Source of the DNA: a virus
Virus record (IMG/VR): IMGVR_UViG_3300042400_000613
Coordinates: 22,018 to 86,017 of that record
Strand: one strand, 5' to 3'
DNA length: 64,000 nt
The first letter of the stretch is position 1. Each line of letters begins with the position of its first letter. The notes beneath the pieces were generated by a model. That model had not been told where the DNA came from. It was given only the letters and a program-made list of their open reading frames with translations, and did no database searches. The position numbers were made by a program, and so were the translations under genes. Of the stretch, positions 16,301-25,334 are shown in pieces.

Positions 16301-17821
16301 CCGGGAGGTTATGAAGGATTTCAAAATATGGATTTTGCGGAAAGGCAATTATCGGCAAATGCTTTGGGTCTTGAAGTATCCGAACTAGAAAGAAGTTTAT
16401 ATCTCCGAGAAAAAATAAAACTGAGTAATTCCGAGGATTTGGAATTAGCCATGAGACATGATGACTATTTGAAAAAAATAGCAGGAACAAATGATGAACT
16501 TTATAGGACAGAATTAAATAAAGTACAAGCTGCCGAAAGATATAATACATCCATAGAAAAACTATCAGTATCATTTAGGTATGCTTTAGCTCCTGTTTTA
16601 GAAGCTGTAGTACCTGTAGTTGATTTATTAGCGGGTGCCATAAATAGATTAGCAGGGATTGTAAAATCATTCGTAGGTGGTATAACTGGAGCTAATTCTG
16701 ATGCTGCAATAGGGGGTGGAGGAATAAAAACCCCTGATATGTATCAAATGGGAGGAGGCGCTCTCATGGCAACCGTTATGGGAGGGCAGTTATTAAAAAT
16801 GATGAGAGGACCTGCGGGAGCTAAATTAGGAGAAGCTGTAGGTAAAGTTAAAGGAAGTTTTGATACATTAACAGGAACATTAGGCACAAAGACAAATCCT
16901 ATGTACGTTATATCATTAGGAGGAGGAGTAGGTGGAGTAGGCGGTGGCATAGGAGGAGGGAAGTTCGTTAATGGTAAATTTAGATCTCAAGAAGTATTGG
17001 ACAGGGCGGAATCTATTAGAAATATTAGAAACGCTAAAACCTCCACACCTAAACCCGGATTTTTAAAAGGAATAGTAAATAATGCAAAAAGTTTAAATTT
17101 TGGGTCAATTGTAAAAAATACAATAAAAACAGGAGGTATAGCTTCGGCCTTTTTAGGAGTATTGGATTATGCAGACAGAAAAGTTCAAGGTCAATCTACA
17201 GCCCAAGCAGCTTCTGGAGCGATTTCAGGTGGACTAGGGAGCATAGGAGGTGCAGCTCTAGGCGCAGCCATAGGAACTATATTATTGCCAGGAATAGGGA
17301 CTATAATAGGAGGTATGCTAGGAGGATATGCAGGACACACAGCAGGTTCTAGAATGTCAGATTCATTTTTTAACAAAAAATCATCCTCATCTTACGAAAC
17401 ACAACCATTTCAATATCAAGGAATGGGATTAAGCGCAACAGGATCTATATACGGGGGAGTTAATAAACCAACCGCAAAAGGAATACCTGTAGAAACATCT
17501 ATGGTTGATACCACTCCAACAACTCTTAAACCAAACTTTTCTAGTCCATTTAATACATTTCCTAATTATGGCACAACAAACATGTCTAGGGAATCTGTAA
17601 TGGTTAATAAGTCAAGTAAAAGCGTAGCCTCGACTGCTTTAGTGCAAAGTACTCTTAAGGAAAAAGAAAAAACGGATGATGCTCTAATAAAAGAGGCTCA
17701 AGAACAAACGAAATTAATGCAGGAAATGATAAAAAGATTAAATCAGCCGGCTTTAGCCTTTTTTAATGATGAGGGAAGAAAACAAACAGCAAGCTATATT
17801 AGACTTAAAGGTACACCATAA
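13385..17821 (+). CDS. Tail tape measure protein
   Basis: At 1478 residues this is the largest gene in the window and sits between tube/hub assembly genes and baseplate genes, the usual tape measure position. The N-terminal 330 residues are charged and helical. A low-complexity linker follows with three 16-residue repeats (residues 341-388) and Gly/Ser repeats. Residues about 540-660 are a Lys/Glu/Ala coiled coil. A hydrophobic segment (about 715-745, 'TVIVAGLTTIGILLGKTIF') begins a conserved helical core, and Gly/Ala-rich stretches near 1110-1190 and 1275-1325 resemble membrane-interacting tape measure segments. It sets tail length and is delivered through the tube. Frame is intact throughout. 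Confidence 0.9.
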   Translation: MGIDAIKKMVEAIFNDLSHFKEKYESAYASLVTIKDDGIKELQASKKDRSANSQKEIDRQIEGLNIVYKKEHAKHESLLKSIDSAIKAAKLIKSHTNVNGYSITTIQEELNNLIPFIETVYTESKFLIGRIEIGSYTLGQQLELKEKGLDYPKGKEKKFLEKELRIASVNLNNINPDAKVTLGAFNRARGVIDKQGNRTGIEGKLSDLKERKKNEWLKPTTLDLKRKKENNDIIRNHLTDITPDKLHTIPQNVQKKIKAYIGGVSISREEHYKKGDPYNESDLEQLIYAKTGMSREDILHSENLFPNPEGLTNKKTEETAQSPAEIKSPVKRKGKNKAPADVISDTASVANTSSPANITSDTASVANTSSLADVISDTASVTNTTSPGNRGGGKKRRISIRGRGGSIGGASTGGGSQSPIEEIKPKVEYGGGSQSPGEVSDEMLKIIEQAVFNGTARAFSQFSNSPISAPSEFSDSAIDKIGNTVYEAMKKALDYYSASPALNMVLFGIDPSVMKLLKDELGGLSSTGGGTGDMDKLAEELRKSRESNENLAKMQEARRKKAAAEKRKKDKEAEKEKKRIADPNSPESIAKKKKEADAAERAQKKKDKEDPNSLENIAKAEEKKRKEEEKKAKEDKAKLKAEREADPFRKRLKTIFKEGEQELSFLYAKTDAFVGWIPGFNDAILEARKSALETLRKGYEEFDLEYANSGSAFKGMKKAISEMFKISPFTVIVAGLTTIGILLGKTIFNAAQKVNTQIKEIAAELGTSNRQSYEMFKNAMNAQTQFENLHASLRDVMDAQKGILGDSGILLRTNDKALSAIADNAKNIGLSVESAGAFYENLRMKGAGDTEANNVMTASLELADKRGFSPQSIVDDIAQNAEFASKYFSKINKDSKSAHRNLIETNIQVKNLGLNFQKASKMTQHLLSFEQSITAEVEASVALGTHVDIGKARELLLQDDIAGAMTQMMNAIPGGYEGFQNMDFAERQLSANALGLEVSELERSLYLREKIKLSNSEDLELAMRHDDYLKKIAGTNDELYRTELNKVQAAERYNTSIEKLSVSFRYALAPVLEAVVPVVDLLAGAINRLAGIVKSFVGGITGANSDAAIGGGGIKTPDMYQMGGGALMATVMGGQLLKMMRGPAGAKLGEAVGKVKGSFDTLTGTLGTKTNPMYVISLGGGVGGVGGGIGGGKFVNGKFRSQEVLDRAESIRNIRNAKTSTPKPGFLKGIVNNAKSLNFGSIVKNTIKTGGIASAFLGVLDYADRKVQGQSTAQAASGAISGGLGSIGGAALGAAIGTILLPGIGTIIGGMLGGYAGHTAGSRMSDSFFNKKSSSSYETQPFQYQGMGLSATGSIYGGVNKPTAKGIPVETSMVDTTPTTLKPNFSSPFNTFPNYGTTNMSRESVMVNKSSKSVASTALVQSTLKEKEKTDDALIKEAQEQTKLMQEMIKRLNQPALAFFNDEGRKQTASYIRLKGTP
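14405..14548 (+). repeat. Three tandem 48-nt repeats in tape measure linker
   Basis: Three copies of a 16-residue unit, consensus DVISDTASVANTSSPA, are encoded in frame. DNA identity between copies is high, so the expansion looks recent. A second pair of GGGSQSP repeats follows at about 14620 and 14671. Confidence 0.95.
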
Positions 17822-17830
17822 AAATTAATC

Positions 17831-18682
17831 ATGCCCATAGACGCAAAATCTTTATTTAATGTCACTTCGCTAGGTAGCCTTTCTATAAGGGAGAGAAAAA
17901 AACCATTTACTTTCAAATTCCAAAGAATATCTGCGGGTTCTGTTAGCAATGGGGTGACTATAGTATTAATGGCCTATATAAATAATATATCAGACTCCTC
18001 TAGCCCGGAATGGGATGAAAGACTAGATATAGGACGGGCAGACGCAAAAATTTTATATAAGAGCTTTAACAGAACTATATCTCTGTCTTTTACGGTCGCA
18101 GTAGAAAGTGAAGTAAATTCTAGACTTGAAGCAAATGAAATTTCTTTAGATAGAGAATTAGCTAATAGATCTAGTAATCGTTTTATTTCAGGAGTGGAAA
18201 GATCTAGAATTTTAACAGATCCTCCTACAAGTAATTTGACTAATATTAGAGGAGAACAGGGAGTTAGTATTGGCGGCGCTATACAAAGAGCAACAGGTAC
18301 TGAGTATGCTACAAGAGATGTAGCCATAAATTTAAATGACGCTTCCAAGACCTCTACATTATCCACAAGAGTAGCTAATATTACTTATCCTTCTATTACT
18401 TCCGGAATAAGTATAACTCATGTTACTTCTCAACTTAATGAATTATCCAAACTATCTCTTCCCGTATATAACGGACCTTATGTTGGATCCTATGTTAAGT
18501 TTAGCATTGGTAAACTATATACAGATGAAATAGGTTACATAAAAGGATTAACTTTTGATTGGGATAATTCACAAATAGTATGGGACGAAGACAAGGAATT
18601 GCCTATGATTACAAATGTTTCTATGGAAATAGGATATATAGGTAAAAGAAAACCTCAAGTAGCATCAAACTTTTTTGGATAA
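17831..18682 (+). CDS. Predicted baseplate protein
   Basis: The 283-residue product is beta-rich, with 'FKFQRISAGSV', 'VLMAYINNISDSSSPEWDER' and 'GRADAKILYKSFNRTISLSFTVAVESE', then 'SKLSLPVYNGPYVGSYVKFSIGKLYTDEIGYIKGLTFDWDN'. The last segment has the look of tube-like or hub-adaptor folds that end near a LysM-type partner. It is followed without a gap by the gp53-like gene, so a baseplate or tube-initiator role is inferred from context. I do not recognise a precise family. Confidence 0.55.
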   Translation: MPIDAKSLFNVTSLGSLSIRERKKPFTFKFQRISAGSVSNGVTIVLMAYINNISDSSSPEWDERLDIGRADAKILYKSFNRTISLSFTVAVESEVNSRLEANEISLDRELANRSSNRFISGVERSRILTDPPTSNLTNIRGEQGVSIGGAIQRATGTEYATRDVAINLNDASKTSTLSTRVANITYPSITSGISITHVTSQLNELSKLSLPVYNGPYVGSYVKFSIGKLYTDEIGYIKGLTFDWDNSQIVWDEDKELPMITNVSMEIGYIGKRKPQVASNFFG

Positions 18683-18999
18683 TGAATAGATACGAAGACA
18701 TAACTAATATAATAAAAGAAGAATCAGGTGTTAGAAGGTACAGTACTACGTATTATTACAAAATACCATTTAAGACTAGTGATTTTTTTATATACGCTAA
18801 ATCTGGGGACAGGTTAGACTTATTAGCTAATGATTATTACGGAGACCCTAGATATTGGTGGATACTAGCAAATGAAAACGATATAGGTAAAGGCACTATA
18901 GTACCTCCCATAGGAATAAGATTAAGAATTCCATACCCTTTAAATATGCTTGAGTTAGAACAATTAAAAAACGAATCAATAAATGGCACCTCCTTTTAG
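18682..18999 (+). CDS. 53: Baseplate wedge protein, gp53/LysM-like
   Basis: The 105-residue product carries 'YYYKIPFKTSDFFIYAKSGDRLDLLANDYYGDPRYWWILANEND' and 'IVPPIGIRLRIPYP'. This is the gp53 / LysM-like pattern (DRLDxLAxxYYGDxxYWWIxA...PxGxxLRIP) of T4-type and related contractile baseplates, where it clamps wedge proteins to the hub. Its start overlaps the previous stop by one base, and its end overlaps the next gene by 17 nt. Confidence 0.8.
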   Translation: MNRYEDITNIIKEESGVRRYSTTYYYKIPFKTSDFFIYAKSGDRLDLLANDYYGDPRYWWILANENDIGKGTIVPPIGIRLRIPYPLNMLELEQLKNESINGTSF

Positions 19000-21001
19000 A
19001 AGAAAAATACCGGATTCCGTAAAAAATGTTCTTGGCAGTAGACTTAATCTTTATGTAAAGGGAAATACGTCTGATTACTACAAACCTAAAACAAGAAATA
19101 CTGCGTATTGTACTATAACAAAAAATGGATTAACAGTATCTACAAGAGAAGATACTTTCGAAGAGACTTATAGCCCTAAATCCCTTAAACCTAGACCCAA
19201 TTTATTACGAGCCGAAATAGAAAGAATAGGACACGATGCGTCCTTAGTAAATCTTTCTATGAGAATAAGGGGAACTATTGAAGTTTATACTCTGTCTGAC
19301 TTTATAAGATACTCTGAAGTTTTTTGTATTAACGACCCTAAAAATCAATTATCTATAACAATGGCTTATGCCGCTCCTTTTGACGGGTGCCCTTCCTATA
19401 CAGTTTCAGGATGTTATATAGCTTACGGAACCTGGCAAACTACAAATGAAAATTATTACCAGTTATCTTTTGAGGCTATAGGACCGGGAGAAGTTTTTTC
19501 TTCCGTTGATATTGGATTTAGTGGAATATGGGATAATGCTAAACTCTATTACAAGCATAATAAAACTTTTGATAATAAAGTTGTAGAATCCCAAGTTAAC
19601 GGATATTATGAATTGATGTTATATGATGCTCAGAAATCAGGAGCCACCTTAACAGATGATATACCTGATGGAACCATAGTTCCTTACGAAAGAAAAAAAA
19701 GTTATGAAGGTAAAGTTAGCAATGGTATAAAATATTTAAATTTTAGAGGGCAACTAACAAAGAGTGATATAATTGTTTATCAACCCGTAGAAGGTACGGC
19801 TTTAAGTGCGGACCCAGATCAAATACCTACCGCACAGACAACTACAGATGAGTTTTTTACTTTACAATATGTAGTAGACAGATTAATAAATGAGTTTTGT
19901 CTCTATCCTTTATATACTAAATATACAGATTCAGATTCAGGAATTAGAGATGTTTATGTAGGATTTGCGGAAAAACCAAGATGTTCTACCGTATCATTAT
20001 GTAACTCCATAGTGGTTAGATCCTGCGATCCTAGAAAAATTCTTATATTAGGTAATGGAGCAGGAGATTACAGAGATAAAGAAATTAAAGTTACAGGAAA
20101 GAATTACGAAAAAGGAATAGCTTTAGATGGAATAAAATCTCATTATGGAGATTATATAGATTTTAGAAAGATATTAATACATAGAAATATAATATGGGAA
20201 GCTATAAATGCGACAATGCATACTGTTGAGAAACCTAGAGCTGGAGTAAATTCAAAAGATAATTTTATATTAGAAGAATATTTAAGAGTAACAGAATTTT
20301 TTAAAAACATATTTACTACGATTAGCAACTGTACTGGTGGTTTTGTTCAACTAGGTTTGATAGTAGACGACGGGACTAATGACAAAGATGATTTAACTAA
20401 ACACAAAATTTTGAAAATAGTACCTACCACTTTCGTAGATACCGGATTAGATATATGGAAATTCAATACTTTGAATGGTGACGGATCTACTAGAGAACTT
20501 AGTATTACCGCCGAATTACCTTCTACTGATTTGCACGCATCTTTAGTTAAAAACATATTTAATAATTCTAGAGTAACAAATGCTATTAGAAGCGATACCA
20601 ATGACGGATTATCTATCAATGATTTAGAAGAGCTAGCTACTAGACTTTTAGATGAATACTATAATAAATTAATGCCTAGAACAAAATATAGTAATGAGAC
20701 TTGTGATGCAGCTAGAACTTTATTATTTAATATAAACAAAGGAAGACCAACATCTTCTTTAGTAAATAATAATCAATATTTATGGCTCATGAAAATGAAT
20801 GTCAAAATGGACGGAGTAGGAGGATGGAGAATAGGACATCATATAAACAGCAATACAGTTCCTCCAAGTTATACTACGGATAGAGATATTGCTTTTATAG
20901 TTACTAGAGTTCATCATGTAGTAGAGGGACAGGATTGGCAAACTGAATTAGAGTCCATTTGTACAGTTGTACCTCCGGGAACGCCTACCTTAGGAGCATA
21001 A
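18983..21001 (+). CDS. Large predicted baseplate hub/wedge protein
   Basis: The 672-residue protein starts with a basic stretch (PPFRRKIPDSVK) and continues with long beta-rich regions. It has several Cys residues in the first third (FCIND, FDGCPSY, SGCYIAYG). The C-terminus includes 'FIVTRVHHVVEGQDWQTELESI', which resembles closing strands of gp27/gpD-like hub proteins ('v.h.i.g..w.T.l...'). Position between the gp53-like gene and a small gene supports a baseplate role. No lysozyme or needle motif is visible. Confidence 0.55.
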   Translation: MAPPFRRKIPDSVKNVLGSRLNLYVKGNTSDYYKPKTRNTAYCTITKNGLTVSTREDTFEETYSPKSLKPRPNLLRAEIERIGHDASLVNLSMRIRGTIEVYTLSDFIRYSEVFCINDPKNQLSITMAYAAPFDGCPSYTVSGCYIAYGTWQTTNENYYQLSFEAIGPGEVFSSVDIGFSGIWDNAKLYYKHNKTFDNKVVESQVNGYYELMLYDAQKSGATLTDDIPDGTIVPYERKKSYEGKVSNGIKYLNFRGQLTKSDIIVYQPVEGTALSADPDQIPTAQTTTDEFFTLQYVVDRLINEFCLYPLYTKYTDSDSGIRDVYVGFAEKPRCSTVSLCNSIVVRSCDPRKILILGNGAGDYRDKEIKVTGKNYEKGIALDGIKSHYGDYIDFRKILIHRNIIWEAINATMHTVEKPRAGVNSKDNFILEEYLRVTEFFKNIFTTISNCTGGFVQLGLIVDDGTNDKDDLTKHKILKIVPTTFVDTGLDIWKFNTLNGDGSTRELSITAELPSTDLHASLVKNIFNNSRVTNAIRSDTNDGLSINDLEELATRLLDEYYNKLMPRTKYSNETCDAARTLLFNINKGRPTSSLVNNNQYLWLMKMNVKMDGVGGWRIGHHINSNTVPPSYTTDRDIAFIVTRVHHVVEGQDWQTELESICTVVPPGTPTLGA

Positions 21002-21014
21002 AATAAAATAAATC

Positions 21015-21533
21015 ATGGCTAATTTTTTCTATACAGAAGGCGGTTTTTTATGGGATGAAAATAACATGTCATACAAAGGATATTATTTTTATACCAACAG
21101 AATACCATACGCAGGTATAAACGGGAAGGATACTAGAAAAAGATTATTTTTAGAGTACGAATTTAAGAGAAGGGTATATTCTTCTCTTGGTTCGGAGCCC
21201 ATGGTAGAGTATATTAACATAAATCCATACACACCAACAAAAGAAGTTATAGAAGAAGAAGGTCTTTATTTTAAAAGATATTTTTACCAAAAAAGAATAA
21301 AACCAATAACATCTATAACCGAAATTAAAAAAGATGATTATTTTTCTGCTAAAAACTTGCAGGATAACAAAAATAGACTTATATTTGCAGAAATCTATTG
21401 GAAAGTCCGTGGAGATAAAGTTAAAGTAGCGCAATTAAACAGGAATGAAGTTTTAAGTGCAGATACAACTTTTCCAGGACTTAAGAGGTTTATTGTAAAT
21501 TATAATGAGTTTTATATAGATGATGGTTATTGA
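21015..21533 (+). CDS. Aromatic-rich protein, unknown (baseplate-adjacent)
   Basis: The 172-residue product is unusually rich in Tyr and Phe ('GYYFYTNRIPYAG', 'YFKRYFYQKR') and lacks membrane segments or catalytic motifs. It follows the hub candidate by 13 nt and overlaps the next gene by 14 nt, so it bridges the late structural block and the replication block. Function is unknown. Confidence 0.55.
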   Translation: MANFFYTEGGFLWDENNMSYKGYYFYTNRIPYAGINGKDTRKRLFLEYEFKRRVYSSLGSEPMVEYININPYTPTKEVIEEEGLYFKRYFYQKRIKPITSITEIKKDDYFSAKNLQDNKNRLIFAEIYWKVRGDKVKVAQLNRNEVLSADTTFPGLKRFIVNYNEFYIDDGY

Positions 21534-22854
21534 GAACGAGGATCAACTAAGGGAGGTCCAAACTAATTTTTCAGGTTCCTTTGTGTTTCCTATTCCGAAA
21601 GATATGTCAAATTTTTCGGAGGGGCTCTCTATGTTATTTATACATGACTATAAATCAAATGAGTCATATTCAATAGCATTACAACATGAAGAATTTAAAT
21701 CAAACATAACATTAGAGACATTACAGACATTATTATCATTTAATTATGTAATAGCGTCATCTAAATACATCTTTGATTATTATTTTCCCAGTAAATTTTC
21801 AACCGAGTTCCCATTACTATATTGGCTAAACAAAGGAGATACAGATTATTTAGGAGATTTATATTCATTTACATCTAAGTACAAAAGATTTTATTATCCA
21901 TCAACATCCTATAACATCTATATTCCATATTACATGTTCTTAAGATGTTTTAATAGTCAGCTATCCTATTTAAACACATTGGATAAAAAATCATCTGTCA
22001 TTGAAAAATATACATCTATTCTATCATCTTTAAATCATATTAGAGATAATGGAATTTGCATTGACATTCCTCAAATAAATGAAGTATACAATAAAAAATT
22101 AACAACATCTTTATTACATCCTAAATACATGCTCTACAATGCCACAGGAAGGCCCGTAGGGACATGTAATGGTATTAACCTTAGCGCAATACCAAAAGAT
22201 GAAAAACATCGCTTAGGATTCATTTCTAGGCATGATAGAGGAATCTTAGTTGAATTTGATATTAAGTCATTTCATTTATATCTGATTGCAAAGGCCATTG
22301 GATATACATTAGAAGAAGAAGATGTTCACATGTATTTAGCAAAGATGTATTTCAAGAAGAATAATATATCCCCGCAAGAATACGATGAGGCAAAAAAAAT
22401 CACTTTCACTAATATTTATTCTGAAAGGGGGGATGCTAAAAAGATTCCTTTCTTTAGTGCATTGTATAAATATAGGGATTCGATATATAGTCAAATGGTT
22501 CAAGATAAAGAAGTTATTGTTCCATACTGTGTAAGAACTTTAAAACTATCGAATCTAAAAGATGATTACTCCTACACAAAAGGAAAATTATTCTCTTATG
22601 TTATACAATTAATGGAAGTTGAACATTTTTTTGACATTATTAGTAAAATTATTGTATATTTGCAGTCGAAGAAAACGCAAATCGTATTATATGTGTATGA
22701 TTCTTTCTTATTAGATTTTGACAGAGAAGATGGATTGGAAACATTAAGGGGAATACAAAAGATTATAAACGATTCTGGGTTTAGCTCATCTGTGAAAATT
22801 GGAAAAAACTATTTTAACATGAAATCTTTTGATTTGGAAAACATGCAAACATGA
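21520..22854 (+). CDS. Degenerate family-A DNA polymerase-like protein
   Basis: Within 444 residues I see PolA motif remnants in order. 'GRPVGTCNGINLSAIPK' parallels the 'GRLSS...NLQNIP' strand, and 'LVEFDIKSFHLYLIA' gives motif A with D247. 'DEAKKITFTNIYS' is motif-B-like with K292 and Y300. 'YVYDSFLLDF' is motif C with D394 in place of the usual HDE. Both metal-binding Asp residues are retained. The N-terminal 150 residues ('MLFIHDYKSNESYSIAL') look like an exonuclease fold without its DxE. A complete PolA is encoded at 31306, so this may be an accessory, regulatory or specialised polymerase. It overlaps the neighbouring genes on both sides by a few bases. Confidence 0.65.
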   Translation: MMVIENEDQLREVQTNFSGSFVFPIPKDMSNFSEGLSMLFIHDYKSNESYSIALQHEEFKSNITLETLQTLLSFNYVIASSKYIFDYYFPSKFSTEFPLLYWLNKGDTDYLGDLYSFTSKYKRFYYPSTSYNIYIPYYMFLRCFNSQLSYLNTLDKKSSVIEKYTSILSSLNHIRDNGICIDIPQINEVYNKKLTTSLLHPKYMLYNATGRPVGTCNGINLSAIPKDEKHRLGFISRHDRGILVEFDIKSFHLYLIAKAIGYTLEEEDVHMYLAKMYFKKNNISPQEYDEAKKITFTNIYSERGDAKKIPFFSALYKYRDSIYSQMVQDKEVIVPYCVRTLKLSNLKDDYSYTKGKLFSYVIQLMEVEHFFDIISKIIVYLQSKKTQIVLYVYDSFLLDFDREDGLETLRGIQKIINDSGFSSSVKIGKNYFNMKSFDLENMQT

Positions 22855-23261
22855 TTGAGAGGAAACCTACAAAATTATTATGTACTTTTTGCCACCCGCA
22901 TTTTATAGAAAGTACATTGAAGACTATTAGAAACACTTATGATATAACAAACGATAGTGTATTTGTTTTTAGAAATGCATCCGATAATGATGAACTAATT
23001 TTAAGTTACAATGTTATCAGAGAGGAAGATTTTACATTACTTCCGTCCACCCTTATATTACATAGAAATAAAGAAACCGGAACTTTATTCACTCTAAATG
23101 GCCTTAACATACTTATAGAGCAATCGAATAATGGTAAACTTGATGTTAATTATAAAATTGACTGGTATGCTTACGAGAATTGCCTAATAGTGACAGGATC
23201 TGATGGATTGAGAATAATTGACTTAAAGTTTCTTTACAAAAAGAATATTTCTAACATTTAA
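22851..23261 (+). CDS. Conserved-looking small protein, unknown
   Basis: The 136-residue protein starts 'MIERKPTKLLCTFCHPHFIESTL', with a CxxCxxH cluster near the N-terminus that might bind metal, and is otherwise beta-rich. Its ATG overlaps the stop of the PolA-like gene by 4 nt, and it ends 11 nt before the SSB gene, so it is co-transcribed with replication genes. No family recognised. Confidence 0.5.
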   Translation: MIERKPTKLLCTFCHPHFIESTLKTIRNTYDITNDSVFVFRNASDNDELILSYNVIREEDFTLLPSTLILHRNKETGTLFTLNGLNILIEQSNNGKLDVNYKIDWYAYENCLIVTGSDGLRIIDLKFLYKKNISNI

Positions 23262-23272
23262 TTTATATAGTT

Positions 23273-24142
23273 ATGAGTAATTTTGCAGAACGTTTCAAAC
23301 AAGAAGCGAGTAAACTTTCTAACTCCGGCCCTACAGGTAGAAAGAAAGGTAAAAACATTTTTGATTATATTTGGAGACCTACATCTAGTTCTACCACTAT
23401 TAGAATTGTACCAAACAAAAAAGATCCTGAATGGCCTTTTTATATGGTTTATATTCATGGTAGAGATTACACCACAAAGATAGGTTTAGCAAATTACGAG
23501 TTTGTATCTCCTAAAACTTTCCAAAAAGAAGATCCGGCTGAATTATTTGCCAATAATCTTTACAGACAGGATTATGAGAACAACAAGCAATTTATTAAAT
23601 ATTTTTCTCCTCAAAAGTTTTACTATGTCCCTATTCTAATAAGAGGAAAGGAATCGTCAGGAATCAAGGTATGGCCTGTAAACACTAAGACTTACGAGAA
23701 AATATTCAATATCATGAATACTATTTTCGAGGAAGAAGGAGAAGACTCGTCAAAAATCTTTGACTTAAAAATAGGAACTGACTTAGTTATCACTAAACCT
23801 TCGGGAGGTGGAGTAGAAATTACAGCAAAGAGAAGCCCGACTAATTTGATAGAAAGAGCGGAAGAAGGCTATACTATTGAGGATTTTAAGAGACAGTATG
23901 AGGAAATGGGAAATATTGAGGGTTTGTACATTACTCATACAAAAGAAGAGATTGAAAAAATGGTAACTTCTTTAGCAGGATCTTTATTCTCAAAAAGCAA
24001 GGCACCGGAATCAACTGAGATTATAAGAGGTGGCACAAAGACACAAGAAACTACGGAAGAGGTAAGAAATAAACAGGTTGAAAAACCAGTAGCTACCAAA
24101 TCACTTGAAGACGATTTTTCTAAATTTCTAGATTCTATATAA
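23273..24142 (+). CDS. 32: Single-stranded DNA-binding protein, gp32-like
   Basis: The 289-residue protein shows the T4 gp32 layout. A basic N-terminal 'B' region ('AERFKQEASKL', then 'GRKKGKN') precedes an OB-fold core with aromatic strands ('WPFYMVYIHGRDYT', 'KFYYVPILIRGKESSGIKVWPV'), and the C-terminal tail ends in an acidic segment (SLEDDFSKFLDSI) of the kind that recruits partners. Unlike T4 gp32 I see no cysteine, so the structural zinc appears absent. It precedes uvsX, a natural pairing because SSB and UvsX cooperate in recombination-dependent replication. Confidence 0.85.
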   Translation: MSNFAERFKQEASKLSNSGPTGRKKGKNIFDYIWRPTSSSTTIRIVPNKKDPEWPFYMVYIHGRDYTTKIGLANYEFVSPKTFQKEDPAELFANNLYRQDYENNKQFIKYFSPQKFYYVPILIRGKESSGIKVWPVNTKTYEKIFNIMNTIFEEEGEDSSKIFDLKIGTDLVITKPSGGGVEITAKRSPTNLIERAEEGYTIEDFKRQYEEMGNIEGLYITHTKEEIEKMVTSLAGSLFSKSKAPESTEIIRGGTKTQETTEEVRNKQVEKPVATKSLEDDFSKFLDSI

Positions 24143-24155
24143 AAAAACGTTAATT

Positions 24156-25334
24156 ATGGCAAAGAAAAAGGAATCCTCCCAAGAGAGGACTGACACATCT
24201 TTTGCATCATCTTTGATAGATGCAATAAATGCTAAGTACAAAAAAGACATAGGGACTGTAGCTTATAAGTTAGAAGACTCTACGTTAGCACCTACAAATG
24301 TTAGTGATTTTATACCTACCGGATGTACAACACTAGATATGGCTATTTCCAATAGAGAAAATGGCGGGTATCCTGTAGGTAAAATTGTAGAACTAATAGG
24401 ACTAGAACAATCTGGAAAATCTTTATTAGCTGCTCACGCTATAAAAGAAACACAAAAGAAAGGAGGAATTGGAATTATCATAGATACAGAGAGTGCTGTG
24501 AGTAAAGAATTTTTAAGTGCTATTGGTGTAGATTTAAAAAAGAACTTCGTATATGTGCAGCATGAAGTTATAGAAGATGTTTTTAATTCAGTCGAAACTA
24601 TAATAGAGCAAATGAGAGCATCTAATAAAGATGTAATCGTAACTATTGTAGTGGATTCAGTAATGGGAGCAAGTACAAAAGATGAGATTGAGGGCAATTA
24701 TGATAAAGATGGATGGGCTACGCAAAAAGCAATCATTATATCTAAAGCCATGCGTAAACTTACAAACTTGTTAGGTAGAGAAAAAATTCTTTTAATTTTC
24801 ACTAACCAACTTAGGCAGAATCTACAGGCTAGACCAGGAATGGGGGATTCTTACACTACATCAGGAGGTAAGGCTATTGGTTTTCACTCATCCATAAGAG
24901 TTAAGTTAGTTAAGAAAGGAAAAATACAGGGTCCTGAAAAAGATTTGCCTTTAGGTATTACTACGGAAGCAGAGATTATCAAGAATAGAATAGGACCTCC
25001 TCATAGAAAAGCATCCTTCAATATTATGTATAACTCAGGAATTGATGATGTAAGTTCAATTATGGATTTCCTAAAAGACAAAGGAATTGCAACAGCTTCC
25101 GGACCCTGGTATACTTATAAATATTGCAATAGAGAGACCGGAGAAATTATAGAGGAAATAAAATTTCAAAGGAAAGATTTTCACGATAAGCTATTTTCTA
25201 GGGAAGAAATACGTAAAGATATATTCTCTAATATCTCTGATTATTATATTACAACATACATTAAAAGAGACGGTAGCGACGAAGGAGATTCTACTCCATT
25301 CATTCACATAGAAGAAACGGAAGATGACAATTGA
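24156..25334 (+). CDS. uvsX: UvsX/RecA-like recombinase
   Basis: The 392-residue protein has Walker A GLEQSGKS (82-89), 'GIIIDTESAVS', a Walker B strand 'VTIVVDSVMGA', and 'TNQLRQNLQARPGMGDSYTTSGGKAIGFHSS', all typical of the RecA/UvsX core. It forms filaments on ssDNA and drives strand exchange for T4-type recombination-dependent replication. An acidic C-terminus (HIEETEDDN) follows. Its end overlaps the next start by 11 nt. Confidence 0.95.
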   Translation: MAKKKESSQERTDTSFASSLIDAINAKYKKDIGTVAYKLEDSTLAPTNVSDFIPTGCTTLDMAISNRENGGYPVGKIVELIGLEQSGKSLLAAHAIKETQKKGGIGIIIDTESAVSKEFLSAIGVDLKKNFVYVQHEVIEDVFNSVETIIEQMRASNKDVIVTIVVDSVMGASTKDEIEGNYDKDGWATQKAIIISKAMRKLTNLLGREKILLIFTNQLRQNLQARPGMGDSYTTSGGKAIGFHSSIRVKLVKKGKIQGPEKDLPLGITTEAEIIKNRIGPPHRKASFNIMYNSGIDDVSSIMDFLKDKGIATASGPWYTYKYCNRETGEIIEEIKFQRKDFHDKLFSREEIRKDIFSNISDYYITTYIKRDGSDEGDSTPFIHIEETEDDN

